64,000 nucleotides of DNA. It comes from Acrocarpospora corrugata. Its GTDB lineage: Bacteria; Actinomycetota; Actinomycetes; Streptosporangiales; Streptosporangiaceae. Below are positions 17,291 to 25,676 of this stretch, piece after piece (the first letter of the stretch is position 1; the number at the start of each line of letters is the position of its first letter). The stretch lies in the NCBI RefSeq assembly GCF_009687845.1, contig NZ_BLAD01000065.1, positions 1 through 64,000 on the forward strand. Direction: 5' to 3'. Both the position numbers and the translations under genes were made by a program. The notes beneath the pieces are model-generated. The model saw nothing but the letters and a program-made list of their open reading frames with translations, was not told the DNA's origin and did not search any database.

Positions 17291-18244
17291 ATGAAGACGG
17301 CGATCGTCGCCACCCCGGAATTCGAGTGGCACTGGCCCTTCACGGCCGACCACCTGCTCACTCTGCTGCCCGGAGCCACCCTGACCCGCCAGGCCACCCT
17401 GGCGGACCTCCCCAAGGACACCGAGCGGCTGATCTCCCTGGGCGCGCTGCCCACCGAGGAGGACCTCGACCGGTTCCCCGCCCTGACCGAGATGTACGCC
17501 AGCTCCGGCTACCGCGCGCCGGCCGAGACGGACGAGCTGCTCAAGTCGCGCGGGATCCGCCAGCTCAAACTGCCGTCGGAGGGCTACTGGGGCCAGTCGG
17601 TCTCCGAATTCGCCCTCGGCCTGACGATCGGCGCGCTGCGGCGTATCCCGCAGACGCACCACGAGATCATCCAGAGCCTCGACCCATGGAACTACTCCTA
17701 CGGCCAGTACTCCGACGACCCCGACTTCACCGCGGGCACCGTGGCGGGCACCCGGGTGCGGATCGTCGGCGCGGGCAACATCGCCAGCCGGTACGCCTCA
17801 TTCACCCACATGCTGGGCGCGGACGTCGCCGCCTGGGACCCGTTCGCCGCCGAACCGTCCTTCCACCGGTCGGGCGCGCGCCGGGTCCACCACCTGGAGA
17901 ACCTGCTCGCCGACGCGGAGATCTTCGCCCCGATGGTGCCGCTGCTGCCGAGCACCGAAGGGCTGATCACCGCCGAGCACGTCCGAGCCCTGCCCAAGGG
18001 CTGCCTGGTCGTGCTGGTGACCCGGGCGACCGTCGTCGACATGCCGGAACTGCGCCGGCGGGTGCTCGCCGACGAGCTCAGCCTGGCCGCCGACGTGTTC
18101 GACGTCGAACCGGTGCCGCTGGACGACCCGCTGCTCGGACGGCACAACGTCGTGCACACCCCGCACAACGCGGGACGCACCCGCGAGTCCAACCTCCGGC
18201 TCGCCGAGGCGCTGGCCGCGCTGTTCCCGGAGTCAGGAAGATGA
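17291..18244 (+). CDS. D-isomer-specific 2-hydroxyacid dehydrogenase-like protein
   Basis: 317 residues. It has the two-domain D-2-hydroxyacid dehydrogenase layout: ASSGYRAPAETDELL and GYWGQSVSEFALGLTIG in the outer domain, a Rossmann motif TRVRIVGAGNIASRYASF, then VPLLPSTEGLITAEHV, VLVTRATVVDMPEL and VFDVEPVPLDDPLL, ending with HTPHNAGRT, where the catalytic His lies. The usual arginine motif (xxRGxxV) reads VTRATVVD. It lies between the two Gfo/Idh/MocA genes and overlaps the second (ATGA). The substrate is probably a sugar acid or polyol-derived keto acid, by context only. Confidence 0.82.
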   Translation: MKTAIVATPEFEWHWPFTADHLLTLLPGATLTRQATLADLPKDTERLISLGALPTEEDLDRFPALTEMYASSGYRAPAETDELLKSRGIRQLKLPSEGYWGQSVSEFALGLTIGALRRIPQTHHEIIQSLDPWNYSYGQYSDDPDFTAGTVAGTRVRIVGAGNIASRYASFTHMLGADVAAWDPFAAEPSFHRSGARRVHHLENLLADAEIFAPMVPLLPSTEGLITAEHVRALPKGCLVVLVTRATVVDMPELRRRVLADELSLAADVFDVEPVPLDDPLLGRHNVVHTPHNAGRTRESNLRLAEALAALFPESGR

Positions 18245-19242
18245 TCAAGGTCGCGGTGGCGGGACTGGGGTTCGGACGGCAGTTCGTCCCGATCTACCGC
18301 GACCATCCCCTGGTGTCGTCGGTGGTGGTGGCCGATCCGATCGAGGGTTCCTCCCTCGACGACGTGCTGGCCGACCCCACGGTCGACGCGGTGCACATCG
18401 TCACCGGGCTGACCGACCGGGCCGACCACATCGTGGCCGCCCTGGAGGCGGGCAAGCACGTGGCCAGCACGGTGCCGATGGCCCTGTCGCTCCCCGACAT
18501 CGAGCGAGTGCTCGACGCCCGGAAGCTGGCCGGGACGACGTACATGATGATGGAGACCGCGGTCTACACGCGGGCCTTTCTGTACGCCGCCGCCCTCGAC
18601 TTCGGAGAGATCAACTACGCCCGGGGCGTGCACACCCAGGACATGACCGGCTGGCCCGGCTACTGGCGCGGCCTGCCGCCCATGTACTACGCCACCCACG
18701 CGATCGCCCCCATCCTGCACCTGCTCGACGCCCCCGCCCTGGAGGTCGTCGCCCTCGGAGGTGGCCTGCTCAAACCGGAGAACCGGGGCGACTACGACAA
18801 CGACTTCGCCGTCGAGTCCGCGCTGGTACGGCTGACCGGCCGGGACACCGTCGTCGAATTGACCCGCTCGCTCTACCAGGTCGCCCGCCCCTACGCCGAG
18901 ACCTTCTCCATCTATGGCGACCGGCTCGGTTTCGAATGGGACCGCGACACGGTCCTCCACACCCTCCAGCCCCCGACGGAGACCAGGGGCCGTCAGGTCA
19001 CGACCGAACCGGTGATCCCGCCGGACCGGCCCGACCTGCTGCCCGAGGAGATCCGCGGGTACACGAGCGGCGGCCACGACGGTTCGCATCCGCATCTCGT
19101 GCACGAATTCGTGTCCGCCGTCGTCGAGGGCCGCCCGCCCGCGATCGACCACACCCGGGCCGCGAACTGGACGGCGCTCGGCATCGCCGCCCACGCCTCG
19201 GCCCAACGCGGCGGCGCGCCCGTCGCGGTACCCCCCTTCTGA
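18241..19242 (+). CDS. Gfo/Idh/MocA oxidoreductase, TVP variant (second copy)
   Basis: 333 residues, ATG overlapping the previous stop. It starts MIKVAVAGLGFGRQFVPIY and keeps GKHVASTVPMALS in place of the EKP motif, YMMMETAVYTRAF, YYATHAIAPILHL and GGHDGSHPHLVHEF, so it is a diverged tandem paralogue of the 16185 gene. It is shorter after the Rossmann motif, lacking one helix-strand unit there. The two may form a hetero-oligomer or act on successive intermediates; both are inferences. The gene ends 21 bp before the solute-binding lipoprotein. Confidence 0.85.
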   Translation: MIKVAVAGLGFGRQFVPIYRDHPLVSSVVVADPIEGSSLDDVLADPTVDAVHIVTGLTDRADHIVAALEAGKHVASTVPMALSLPDIERVLDARKLAGTTYMMMETAVYTRAFLYAAALDFGEINYARGVHTQDMTGWPGYWRGLPPMYYATHAIAPILHLLDAPALEVVALGGGLLKPENRGDYDNDFAVESALVRLTGRDTVVELTRSLYQVARPYAETFSIYGDRLGFEWDRDTVLHTLQPPTETRGRQVTTEPVIPPDRPDLLPEEIRGYTSGGHDGSHPHLVHEFVSAVVEGRPPAIDHTRAANWTALGIAAHASAQRGGAPVAVPPF

Positions 19243-19263
19243 CCGGCAACAAAGGAGCCAGAC

Positions 19264-20655
19264 ATGGTCAGACGTCACCGCACGCTCGCGTTGGTGGCCG
19301 CGGTCACCCTGCTCGGCGGCTGCGCCGCAGAGCCCCCCGCGGTCAAGAACAACACCACCGTGCCCACCGCCGCCACGGAGATCGGCGGCAAGGTCACGAT
19401 GTGGTACGACCTCGATTCCAACGACGAGAAGTCGGTCAAGGAATTCGAGAAGTGGTATATCGAGCCGTACAAGAAGATGTATCCGAAGGTCACGGTCGAC
19501 GCGATCCCCAGCACCGGCGGCACCCTCGGCCAGAAGGTCAAGACCGCCCTCGCGGCCGGACGCGGCCCCGACTTCATCGAGACCCCCGGCTCCTCCACCG
19601 CCGTTCCCTACGCCGATGCGGGCTACCTCGCCGACCTCGGCCCGCTGGCCGAGAAGGAGGGCTGGAAGGAGCGCATCCTGCCGTGGGCCTATGACATGGG
19701 CGTCATCGACGGGAAGTTCCTGGCCGTCCCGCTCTACTACGAGACCCTCGTCCTGTTCTACAACAAGACCCTGTTCACCCAGAACGGCTGGACCCCACCG
19801 ACCGACCGCGCCTCGCTGGAGAAGCTCGCGGGCGAGATGCAGGCCAAGGACATCGTGCCGTTCGTCAACGCCAACGCCACCTACCAGGGCGCCACCGACT
19901 GGCTGGTCAGCTCCTTCATGAACGGCGTGGCCGGACCAGCCAAGATCAACCAGGCGCTCACCGGCAAACTGCCCTTCACCGACCAGGCGTTCGTCGACTC
20001 GATCCAGCTCCTGGCCGACTACTTCGGCAAGGGCTACTTCGCGGGCGGCGCCAAGCAGTACTTCTCCCTCCAGGACCCGCAGAAGTACGCCATGCTCGCC
20101 GAGGGCAAGGCGGGCATGTACATCTCCGGGAGCTGGGAGTTCGCCGCACTGGACGACTACTTCAAGGAGGCCGGCTCGGAGTGGGCCGAGGCGCCGCTGC
20201 CCCCGCTCGCACCCGGCGTGCCCGCCGACATCTACCCGCTCTCGGTCGGCGGCACCATGTCGATCAACGCGAGCTCCAAGAACCTCCCCGCCGCGGCCGC
20301 CTACCTGAGCTGGATGCTGTCCGACGTCACGACCATGTGGGAGGCCACCTCACTGGGCCTGCGAGTGCCACTCCCGATCACCTTCACCCAGGCCGACGTG
20401 CCCCCGGGCGTGGACCAGCGAGTGGTCGACCACTACCTGAGGATCAACGACGCCTCGGCGAAGGGCGCCGTCGGCTACACCAGCTGGACCTCCTTCGGCG
20501 GCAAGGCCGAACAGAACATCCTGGAGAACATCGACAAGGTAGTGAACGGCGACATGTCGGCGGCGGACTTCTGCGCCGGCCTCGACAAGGCCTTCAAGGC
20601 CGACGTCACCGCCGGCCTCATCCCACCGGTCTACTCCACCTCCGCAACGGGCTAA
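19264..20655 (+). CDS. Extracellular solute-binding lipoprotein (sugar ABC)
   Basis: 463 residues, ribosome site AAAGGAG. A lipoprotein signal peptide ends in LLGGC with Cys20 as the lipidation site. The mature protein has the solute-binding family 1 pattern: GGKVTMWYDLDSND, GRGPDFIETPGSSTA, FLAVPLYYETLVLFYNKTLF, GKAGMYISGSWEF and YPLSVGGTMSINASS. It would deliver an oligosaccharide or related solute to the permeases at 14322/15227. Placing it last, after the three dehydrogenase genes, is unusual but the operon runs without gaps and ends at the strong hairpin after this gene. Confidence 0.9.
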   Translation: MVRRHRTLALVAAVTLLGGCAAEPPAVKNNTTVPTAATEIGGKVTMWYDLDSNDEKSVKEFEKWYIEPYKKMYPKVTVDAIPSTGGTLGQKVKTALAAGRGPDFIETPGSSTAVPYADAGYLADLGPLAEKEGWKERILPWAYDMGVIDGKFLAVPLYYETLVLFYNKTLFTQNGWTPPTDRASLEKLAGEMQAKDIVPFVNANATYQGATDWLVSSFMNGVAGPAKINQALTGKLPFTDQAFVDSIQLLADYFGKGYFAGGAKQYFSLQDPQKYAMLAEGKAGMYISGSWEFAALDDYFKEAGSEWAEAPLPPLAPGVPADIYPLSVGGTMSINASSKNLPAAAAYLSWMLSDVTTMWEATSLGLRVPLPITFTQADVPPGVDQRVVDHYLRINDASAKGAVGYTSWTSFGGKAEQNILENIDKVVNGDMSAADFCAGLDKAFKADVTAGLIPPVYSTSATG

Positions 20656-20660
20656 CACCG

Positions 20661-20696
20661 ATGGGCTGTCGGTCCCCGCGGGGACCGACAGCCCAT
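20661..20696. terminator. Perfect 18-bp palindrome, bidirectional terminator
   Basis: ATGGGCTGTCGGTCCCCG (20661-20678) is followed at once by its exact complement CGGGGACCGACAGCCCAT, six bases after the solute-binding gene stop and before the convergent aldo/keto reductase stop at 20756. It would fold with a small loop in the central CCCCGCGGGG. It probably ends transcription of the ABC operon, and perhaps of the opposite strand too. Confidence 0.8.
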
Positions 20697-20755
20697 CCCT
20701 CATCCATGCGGTTCAAGCGGCACGTAGGTTCTCGTGCCCACTGGTTTCGGGACTT

Positions 20756-21643
20756 TCACAGAGACTCCAGGCGGATCATTTCGTCGTCAGAGAGGCGCAG
20801 GGAGCCTGCGGCTATGTTGGCGTCCAGGTGATCCGGGTTGCCGGTGCCGGGGATGGCCAGGACGTGTGGCCCGCGTTGCAGGGTCCAGGCCAGGCGGATC
20901 TGAGCGGGTGTCGCGTCGTGGGCACGGGCGATGGAGAGCACGGTCTCGTGGTCGGAAGCGTTGCTGCCTGATTCGCGGCCGGTGCCGGCGATCGCGAAGA
21001 ACGGGACGAAGGCGACTTGCTGCTCTCCGCAGGTACGGAGAAAGGCATGGCTGTCGGGGGGAGCGCCAACGCCGTAGGGGTTCTGTACGCAGACCACGGA
21101 AGCGATGGCCTGAGCTTCGGCGAGGTGGTCCGGAGTGGCGTTGGAGATGCCTAGATGGCGAATGAGACCGGCGTCTCGCAGAGCGGACAGGGCACCGAAG
21201 TGTTCGGCGATCGAGCCGGTTTTCCTGCTTGGCGGGATGCGGAGGTTCACCACGTCAAGGTGGTCGCGGCCAAGCTGGCGCAGGTTCTCCTCCACCTGGC
21301 CACGCAACTGTTCCGGCGTGGCCCACCACCATTCCCCCGAGGGATTCCGACCAGGCCAGACCTTCGTGGTGATGACCAGGTCATCCGGGTACGGCGCCAA
21401 TGCTCGGTTGATCAGCTCGTTGGCGGAACGCAGGGCAGAAAAGTAGAACGCGGCCGTGTCGATGTGGTTCACCCCAAGGTCCACCGCACGACGGAGGACG
21501 GCTATCGCCCGGTCCCGATCACTCGGAATACCGTCACCGAAAGCCGCACCGTACTGGGTCAGACGCATCGCGCCAAAGCCAAGCCGATTGACCGTCAGGT
21601 CGCCGATCTTCCAGATGCCCGCGGCCTCCGCTGTAGTCGCCAT
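20756..21643 (-). CDS. Aldo/keto reductase
   Basis: 295 residues starting MATTAEAAGIWKIGDLTVN. AKR landmarks: LGFGAMRLTQYG near the N-terminus, NHIDTAAFYFS (catalytic Asp and Tyr), VITTKVWPGR (catalytic Lys), LDVVNLRIPPS where many members have His, IRHLGISNATPDHLAEA, CVQNPYGVG, and the NADPH-binding end HVLAIPGTGNPDHLDANI. The length fits the general AKR family. The upstream in-frame ATG at 21700 adds a segment unlike the family. It is monocistronic and convergent with the ABC operon; substrate unknown. Confidence 0.87.
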   Translation of the reverse strand: MATTAEAAGIWKIGDLTVNRLGFGAMRLTQYGAAFGDGIPSDRDRAIAVLRRAVDLGVNHIDTAAFYFSALRSANELINRALAPYPDDLVITTKVWPGRNPSGEWWWATPEQLRGQVEENLRQLGRDHLDVVNLRIPPSRKTGSIAEHFGALSALRDAGLIRHLGISNATPDHLAEAQAIASVVCVQNPYGVGAPPDSHAFLRTCGEQQVAFVPFFAIAGTGRESGSNASDHETVLSIARAHDATPAQIRLAWTLQRGPHVLAIPGTGNPDHLDANIAAGSLRLSDDEMIRLESL

Positions 21644-21733
21644 GGACGGATTCTGCCACTCAGCACATCCCCGCAAGCTCGCCCGCATCCGCTTTCGCAC
21701 AATGCGGCAAAGGACTTCGCGTGCTCTCGACAG

Positions 21734-22549
21734 CTAGTGAGTGGCCGCAGGGTCGGGCCGCGTAGCTCGGCGGGTGCGGGCGGTCCAGCGGGCGTCGTGG
21801 CGGTGGACCTCGATTGGGTGGGCGAAGGCGGTGGAGACGTTGTCGGTGGTGATGACGGTTTCGGCGGGGCCGGCTGCGACTACGCGGCCTTTGGCGAGGA
21901 GTACGGCGTGGGTGGTTGTGCGGGGGAGTTCCTCCAGGTGGTGGGTTACCAGGACTGAGGTGATCTCGGAGTGGGTCTCGTCTAGGAGGTCGATGGTTTC
22001 GAGGAGGTATTCGCGGGCGGCGAGGTCCAGGCCGGTGGACGGCTCGTCCAGGAGCAGGAGGCGGGGGGCGCAGGCCAGGGCGCGGGCGATGAGGGTTCGG
22101 CCGCGTTCGCCCTGGGAGAGGGTGGGCCAGCGGTCTTCGGCTATCCGGAGTAGGCCGAGGGTGTCGAGGAGTGCGTCGACTCGGTCTGCTTCGTCGGGCT
22201 GGGGTTGCCAGCGCAGTGGTGTTTCGATGGTGCCGGTGATACCGGTGAGGACGATCTCGCGGATCGTTAGGGGTGAGGTCAGTGGGTGGCGCGGGTTGAC
22301 GTGGCCGATCGAGCGGCGCAGCGCTTGGAGTTCTACCCGGCCGAGTTGTTCTCCGAGCACGTGTACGGTCCCGGACGTCGGGTGGGTCACCGCGCCGCAG
22401 AACCCGAGCACGGTGCTCTTGCCGGAGCCGTTCGGGCCGAGCAGCGCCCAGTGTTCGCCCTGGTGCACGGTGAAGCTGACGCCGTGCAGGATCATTTTGC
22501 GCTCGCGGCGGTAGGTCACGTCCGCCAGTGCCAGCACGGGGGTGTTCAC
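21734..22549 (-). CDS. ABC transporter ATP-binding protein (orphan)
   Basis: 271 residues from a GTG that overlaps the FadR-type regulator stop (GTGA). Walker A is GPNGSGKSTVL, signature LSQGERGRTLIARAL, Walker B LLLLDEPSTGLD, and the switch His lies in VLVTHHLEELP. The overall sequence resembles YlmA/ModF-like ATPases (WALLGPNGSGKST, ETPLRWQP). No permease or binding protein is adjacent. It is translationally coupled to the regulator at 22546, so the two probably respond to one metabolite. Confidence 0.85.
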   Translation of the reverse strand: MNTPVLALADVTYRRERKMILHGVSFTVHQGEHWALLGPNGSGKSTVLGFCGAVTHPTSGTVHVLGEQLGRVELQALRRSIGHVNPRHPLTSPLTIREIVLTGITGTIETPLRWQPQPDEADRVDALLDTLGLLRIAEDRWPTLSQGERGRTLIARALACAPRLLLLDEPSTGLDLAAREYLLETIDLLDETHSEITSVLVTHHLEELPRTTTHAVLLAKGRVVAAGPAETVITTDNVSTAFAHPIEVHRHDARWTARTRRATRPDPAATH

Positions 22550-23217
22550 GCGAACGCTCGTTTCAGGGCCGTGAGGTGCGATCGGCTGGACTCGCCGGCG
22601 GCGCGGGGGTCGCGGTCCGCGATCGCGGTCACCAGATCCTCGTGCGCGGAGTGGTCGGCTTCCGGTAAGGCGAGCGGACGTATCTTGAGCATGTCGATCA
22701 TCGCCCGGCGGACTCTGGGCACGAAGCCGTCGAACATTTCGGTGAGCACCTCGTTGTGGGCCGCGACGATCACGGCGCGGTGGAAGGCCATGTCCGCATC
22801 GACGTGTTCCTCGACGTCCCGCCCGGTCTCCGCGCGCCCGGCGAGCGCTCGCCGGATCGCCCGCAGGTCGGCGGGGGTACGGCGCTCGGCCGCCAGTGCG
22901 GCGGCCTCCGCCTCGATGGCGATCCTGGCCTCAAGTACGGAGATCACCGAGGCACGCCTGAGGATCGCGTTCCAGTCTTCGCCGACGTCGAGCGCGGTGA
23001 CGAAGACTCCGGCCCCCTGCCGGGAGTCGAGCACGCCCTTTCCGGCGAGTTCCCTGATGGCTTCACGCAGCGTCGACCGCCCGACGCCCAGCAGCGCCGC
23101 CAGCGTGGTCTCACCGGGAAGCCGGTGCCCCAACGGCCACTCACCGGAACGGACGCGCTCCAGCAGGACATCCGCGGTCTGCGCCGCCAGTGGATGCCGC
23201 TGCACTGGTGCGGTCAT
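22546..23217 (-). CDS. FadR-type GntR transcriptional regulator
   Basis: 223 residues with AGGGAGGG before the ATG. The N-terminal winged helix is HRLPGETTLAALLGVGRSTLREAIRELAGKGVLDSRQGAGVFV (two adjoining parts of a standard GntR head). The C-terminal FCD all-helical ligand domain has EARIAIEAEAAALAAE, DADMAFHRAVIVAAHNEV and DHSAHEDLVTAIADRD, with His and Asp/Glu residues that often bind a metal or carboxylate. It probably controls itself and the coupled ABC ATPase through the dyad at 23242-23258. The effector is unknown. Confidence 0.87.
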   Translation of the reverse strand: MTAPVQRHPLAAQTADVLLERVRSGEWPLGHRLPGETTLAALLGVGRSTLREAIRELAGKGVLDSRQGAGVFVTALDVGEDWNAILRRASVISVLEARIAIEAEAAALAAERRTPADLRAIRRALAGRAETGRDVEEHVDADMAFHRAVIVAAHNEVLTEMFDGFVPRVRRAMIDMLKIRPLALPEADHSAHEDLVTAIADRDPRAAGESSRSHLTALKRAFA

Positions 23218-23241
23218 CCGGCCCTCCCTACCTGGCAGAAT

Positions 23242-23258
23242 TCGACAGGAGTTGTCGA
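23242..23258 (-). promoter_or_regulatory. Inverted repeat upstream of the FadR-type gene
   Basis: TCGACA-N5-TGTCGA lies 25 bp upstream of the regulator ATG, with a further TTGTC direct copy next to it. GntR/FadR regulators bind short dyads near their own start, so this is a good candidate operator. It was not compared with a binding matrix. Confidence 0.45.
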
Positions 23259-23287
23259 CTTGTCTGAGGAGTTTACCGCAGACTTGG

Positions 23288-23319
23288 GTCCTCCTGCCTT
23301 TGCGGGCAGGCAGGAGGAC
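23288..23319. other. 11-bp hairpin, possibly a solo IS200/IS605-type end
   Basis: GTCCTCCTGCC (23288-23298) pairs with GGCAGGAGGAC (23309-23319) around a 10-nt loop and is preceded by CAGACTTGGG. The context recalls the subterminal hairpins at the right end of actinobacterial IS605/TnpB elements, but no tnpA or tnpB is near. It could equally be an intrinsic terminator. It lies between the FadR-type gene start and the end of the sigma-partner gene. Confidence 0.3.
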
Positions 23320-23366
23320 GTCCCCCGCGCGAAAACAAAGGGCTCGTACCGCATATGAAGAACCAA

Positions 23367-23398
23367 CCGCTGGCCCCAGCGCTGCTTCGGGCCAGCGG
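23367..23398 (-). terminator. Hairpin terminator of the sigma-partner operon
   Basis: A 10-bp stem, CCGCTGGCCC (23367-23376) with GGGCCAGCGG (23389-23398), lies about 55 bp beyond the stop codon of the 23453 gene on the minus strand. It would end the sigma/partner operon, although no clear T-run follows. Confidence 0.55.
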
Positions 23399-23452
23399 GT
23401 GCGACCGCACGCGCCTCGTGATCATGTAGTCAGCGCGGGTCCACTCCGAATA

Positions 23453-24871
23453 TCAGGGAACGCTCATCCGCTCGTGGACGCTGCGGACAACCGAGTCCAA
23501 GTCCGTACTCGCGTACGCCGTCGAGCTCAAGGAATCGACCACGGTCGTGATCACGATGGCCAGGCCGGTCTCCGTGGTCCAGACGAACCGGCGGCCCATC
23601 AGCAGCCTCGGCCCCCCGTTCACGCGCCTGGTCTCACTCCAGGTAAGCAGAGTGCCAGCGACTCCCCCGACGGCAGCCGGCTCTTTCTCCGCAGCCGGAA
23701 TGTCCCTCAACCAGGGCTCGGACCGAATCGCCTGCCCTCGATACACCGACATGGCCACATGGGCGCCTTGCCCCGGCCTACTTCCCCAGTAGCGGGTGCT
23801 GCCTCGCCAATCCTGACCCAGCTCCTGCGTCTCCTCGCCTATTCGGAGCTCCAGAGGGAGGGCGGGCAGCGGCATCCCGTCCACCGAGTCCGAGAAGGTG
23901 GTGGCGATCGTCTCGATCCCCTCCGAGATCCGCGGCAAGTCGGCGGACGTGCTCCCCGACGCCCAGATCCGTACGCCCAGACCGGGCCGCACGACCCACA
24001 GCCGCATCCGGCCCTTGTCCGGCCCGCGCTCCGCCCCCACGACCCGGCCTTCGACAGCTTCCGCTCCCCTGACGGAGGCCCGGCGCAGGTCGACGAGTTG
24101 CTCGTTCGTCGGCCAGGAGACCTCTTGCAGCGATTTCAGGTCCTTCGCACGCAGGCCGTACACCACCTCCACTGTGACTTCGCCGGCTCCGTCGAACGTC
24201 CACCTCCGGGCGAGGCCGTCGTTGACCGGCACGATCTCGTCGGGGGACCGCCAGCCGTCCGGCATGTACGTCACCCGTACGTCTCCGATGTCCCCCTTCC
24301 ACCAGACGCGCATTCCACTGGCGATCCGGTCGAGTTCGTCCTTGATCGACGGGGAGGTCGTGACCCGGAGCAGCATCCCGGCCTGCGGGACCCACATCCT
24401 GTCGGTGCCGTCGGTCGAGATGACGGCATCGGCCGACGTCCTGGATTCGGTCATGGCGTTCAGTGCGAGGAGGTCCAAACCGTCCTGCATCCGGCGACCG
24501 GTCCGGTACACGCTGATCTCGGCCCACCGATCGCCGTCCGACCAGCGCAGCGCCGCACCGGGCAGGCCGCCCAGTGTGCTCTCGGCCCGCTCCGGCCTGC
24601 CGAGCCCCTCCGGCAGGTAGCGGATCTCAACACCGTTGATCTCAGCGTGGACGTCCTCCACGACCACGTCGTCGCCTCGGGTGGCGACGAGGTACGCCGG
24701 CCCGGCGCCCGCAGCAACGAACAGTGCCAGCGCCGCCGCCACCAGTTTCGCCCGCGCCCTGCGCCGCCATTGCGAGCCTCGTACGACCCGGTCCACCAGA
24801 TCGGGGGAGATCCTCAGCTCGGCCGTCTCCTCCGCCATCGCCCTGCGCAGTTCGACCTCAAGCTCCGACAT
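23453..24871 (-). CDS. Membrane-anchored partner of SigE-type sigma factor
   Basis: 472 residues. An N-terminal cytosolic stretch (MSELEVELRRAMAEETAEL, then VDRVVRGSQWRRRARAK) precedes one membrane segment (LVAAALALFVAAGAGPAYLV, ~40-62). An extracytoplasmic domain of ~400 residues follows, with repeated W-x-D/W-x-G patterns such as RWAEISVYRTGRR, HVAMSVYRGQAIR and TLLTWSETRRVNG. The two halves look internally related. It overlaps the sigma gene by 14 bp. Such pairs commonly act as sigma/anti-sigma or sigma/sensor units. No zinc-finger (HxxxCxxC) anti-sigma motif is seen, so its regulatory role is inferred from position. Confidence 0.65.
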   Translation of the reverse strand: MSELEVELRRAMAEETAELRISPDLVDRVVRGSQWRRRARAKLVAAALALFVAAGAGPAYLVATRGDDVVVEDVHAEINGVEIRYLPEGLGRPERAESTLGGLPGAALRWSDGDRWAEISVYRTGRRMQDGLDLLALNAMTESRTSADAVISTDGTDRMWVPQAGMLLRVTTSPSIKDELDRIASGMRVWWKGDIGDVRVTYMPDGWRSPDEIVPVNDGLARRWTFDGAGEVTVEVVYGLRAKDLKSLQEVSWPTNEQLVDLRRASVRGAEAVEGRVVGAERGPDKGRMRLWVVRPGLGVRIWASGSTSADLPRISEGIETIATTFSDSVDGMPLPALPLELRIGEETQELGQDWRGSTRYWGSRPGQGAHVAMSVYRGQAIRSEPWLRDIPAAEKEPAAVGGVAGTLLTWSETRRVNGGPRLLMGRRFVWTTETGLAIVITTVVDSLSSTAYASTDLDSVVRSVHERMSVP

Positions 24872-25358
24872 TGCTGGCCACCTCCTCTCCCAGCAGCGCG
24901 CGCAGCCGTACGAGCGCCTTGGCGGCCTGGCTCTTCACCGTGCCGGCCGAACAGCCGAGCACCTTCGCGGTCTGCGCTTCCGACATGTCCTCCCAGTAGC
25001 GGAGGACGACGACAGCCCGCTGGCGGGGCGGCAGCGCGCGCAGCCCGTTCATCAGCACCTGCCGCAGCTCGACGTCGTCCCTCCTGGCCGGCGTCTCGGG
25101 CGGAGAGTGCGTGGGAATGATGCGGAGCAGCGCGCGACGCCTGGCCCGGCTGATGGCGAGGTTCACGATGATCCGGCGTAGGTAAGGTTCGGGGTTCGTG
25201 TCCTGGCGCAGCCGGTGCCAACTCCGGCAGGCCCGCTCCAGCGCGCTCTGCAGCACGTCCTCCGCCTCCTGGGCGGAGCCACAGGTCAGGTGCGCCGTAC
25301 GCAACAGGCTGGTGCCCCGAGCCGCGACGAACTCGGCGAACCCCTCCGGGGCGCTCAC
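24858..25358 (-). CDS. SigE-family ECF sigma factor
   Basis: 166 residues starting MSAPEGFAEFVAARGTSLLRTAHLTCG. Region 2 is seen in AEDVLQSALERACRSWHRL with PEPYLRRIIVNLAISRARRR. Region 4 is LRALPPRQRAVVVLRYWEDMSEAQTAKVLG with CSAGTVKSQAAKALVRLRALL. Length and sequence fit the actinobacterial SigE family of small ECF factors. It is followed, with overlap, by the membrane-anchored partner. It is divergent from the PurA-like gene, so the 318-bp spacer may hold promoters for both. Confidence 0.9.
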   Translation of the reverse strand: MSAPEGFAEFVAARGTSLLRTAHLTCGSAQEAEDVLQSALERACRSWHRLRQDTNPEPYLRRIIVNLAISRARRRALLRIIPTHSPPETPARRDDVELRQVLMNGLRALPPRQRAVVVLRYWEDMSEAQTAKVLGCSAGTVKSQAAKALVRLRALLGEEVASNVGA

Positions 25359-25580
25359 GCGCCCCCATCCAGTCTCATGCCCCTATGTACGCCTGGCCGC
25401 CGGGGTTGGTTGCCCCGGATCCCCACTGTTTCTGTACGGCCTGGCAACCGACGCCCCAAGAAGTATGTGACGGACAAATACACCGTCAAACTACTAAACA
25501 CCATCATGTCGCATCTGCATACTCGTTCCCAGCAGCTCATATTCTCCGAAACCATTTGACGGGAATCGCCGCATTGATCG

Positions 25581-25609
25581 TTGACAGCTCAATCCCAGAT
25601 TGTTAGCGT
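25581..25609 (+). promoter_or_regulatory. Candidate sigma-A type promoter of the PurA-like gene
   Basis: TTGACA (25581-25586), a 17-bp spacer and TAGCGT (25604-25609) lie about 68 bp before the ATG at 25677. The rest of the 25359-25676 spacer is clearly more A/T-rich than its surroundings and holds no gene, consistent with divergent promoters. No start site is known. Confidence 0.5.
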
Positions 25610-25676
25610 CCATTTGTCACAGGGTTTCAATAAAAGGCGTATATATCCGCGCACAAGCAGAGAGGTGCCAAAAGAA

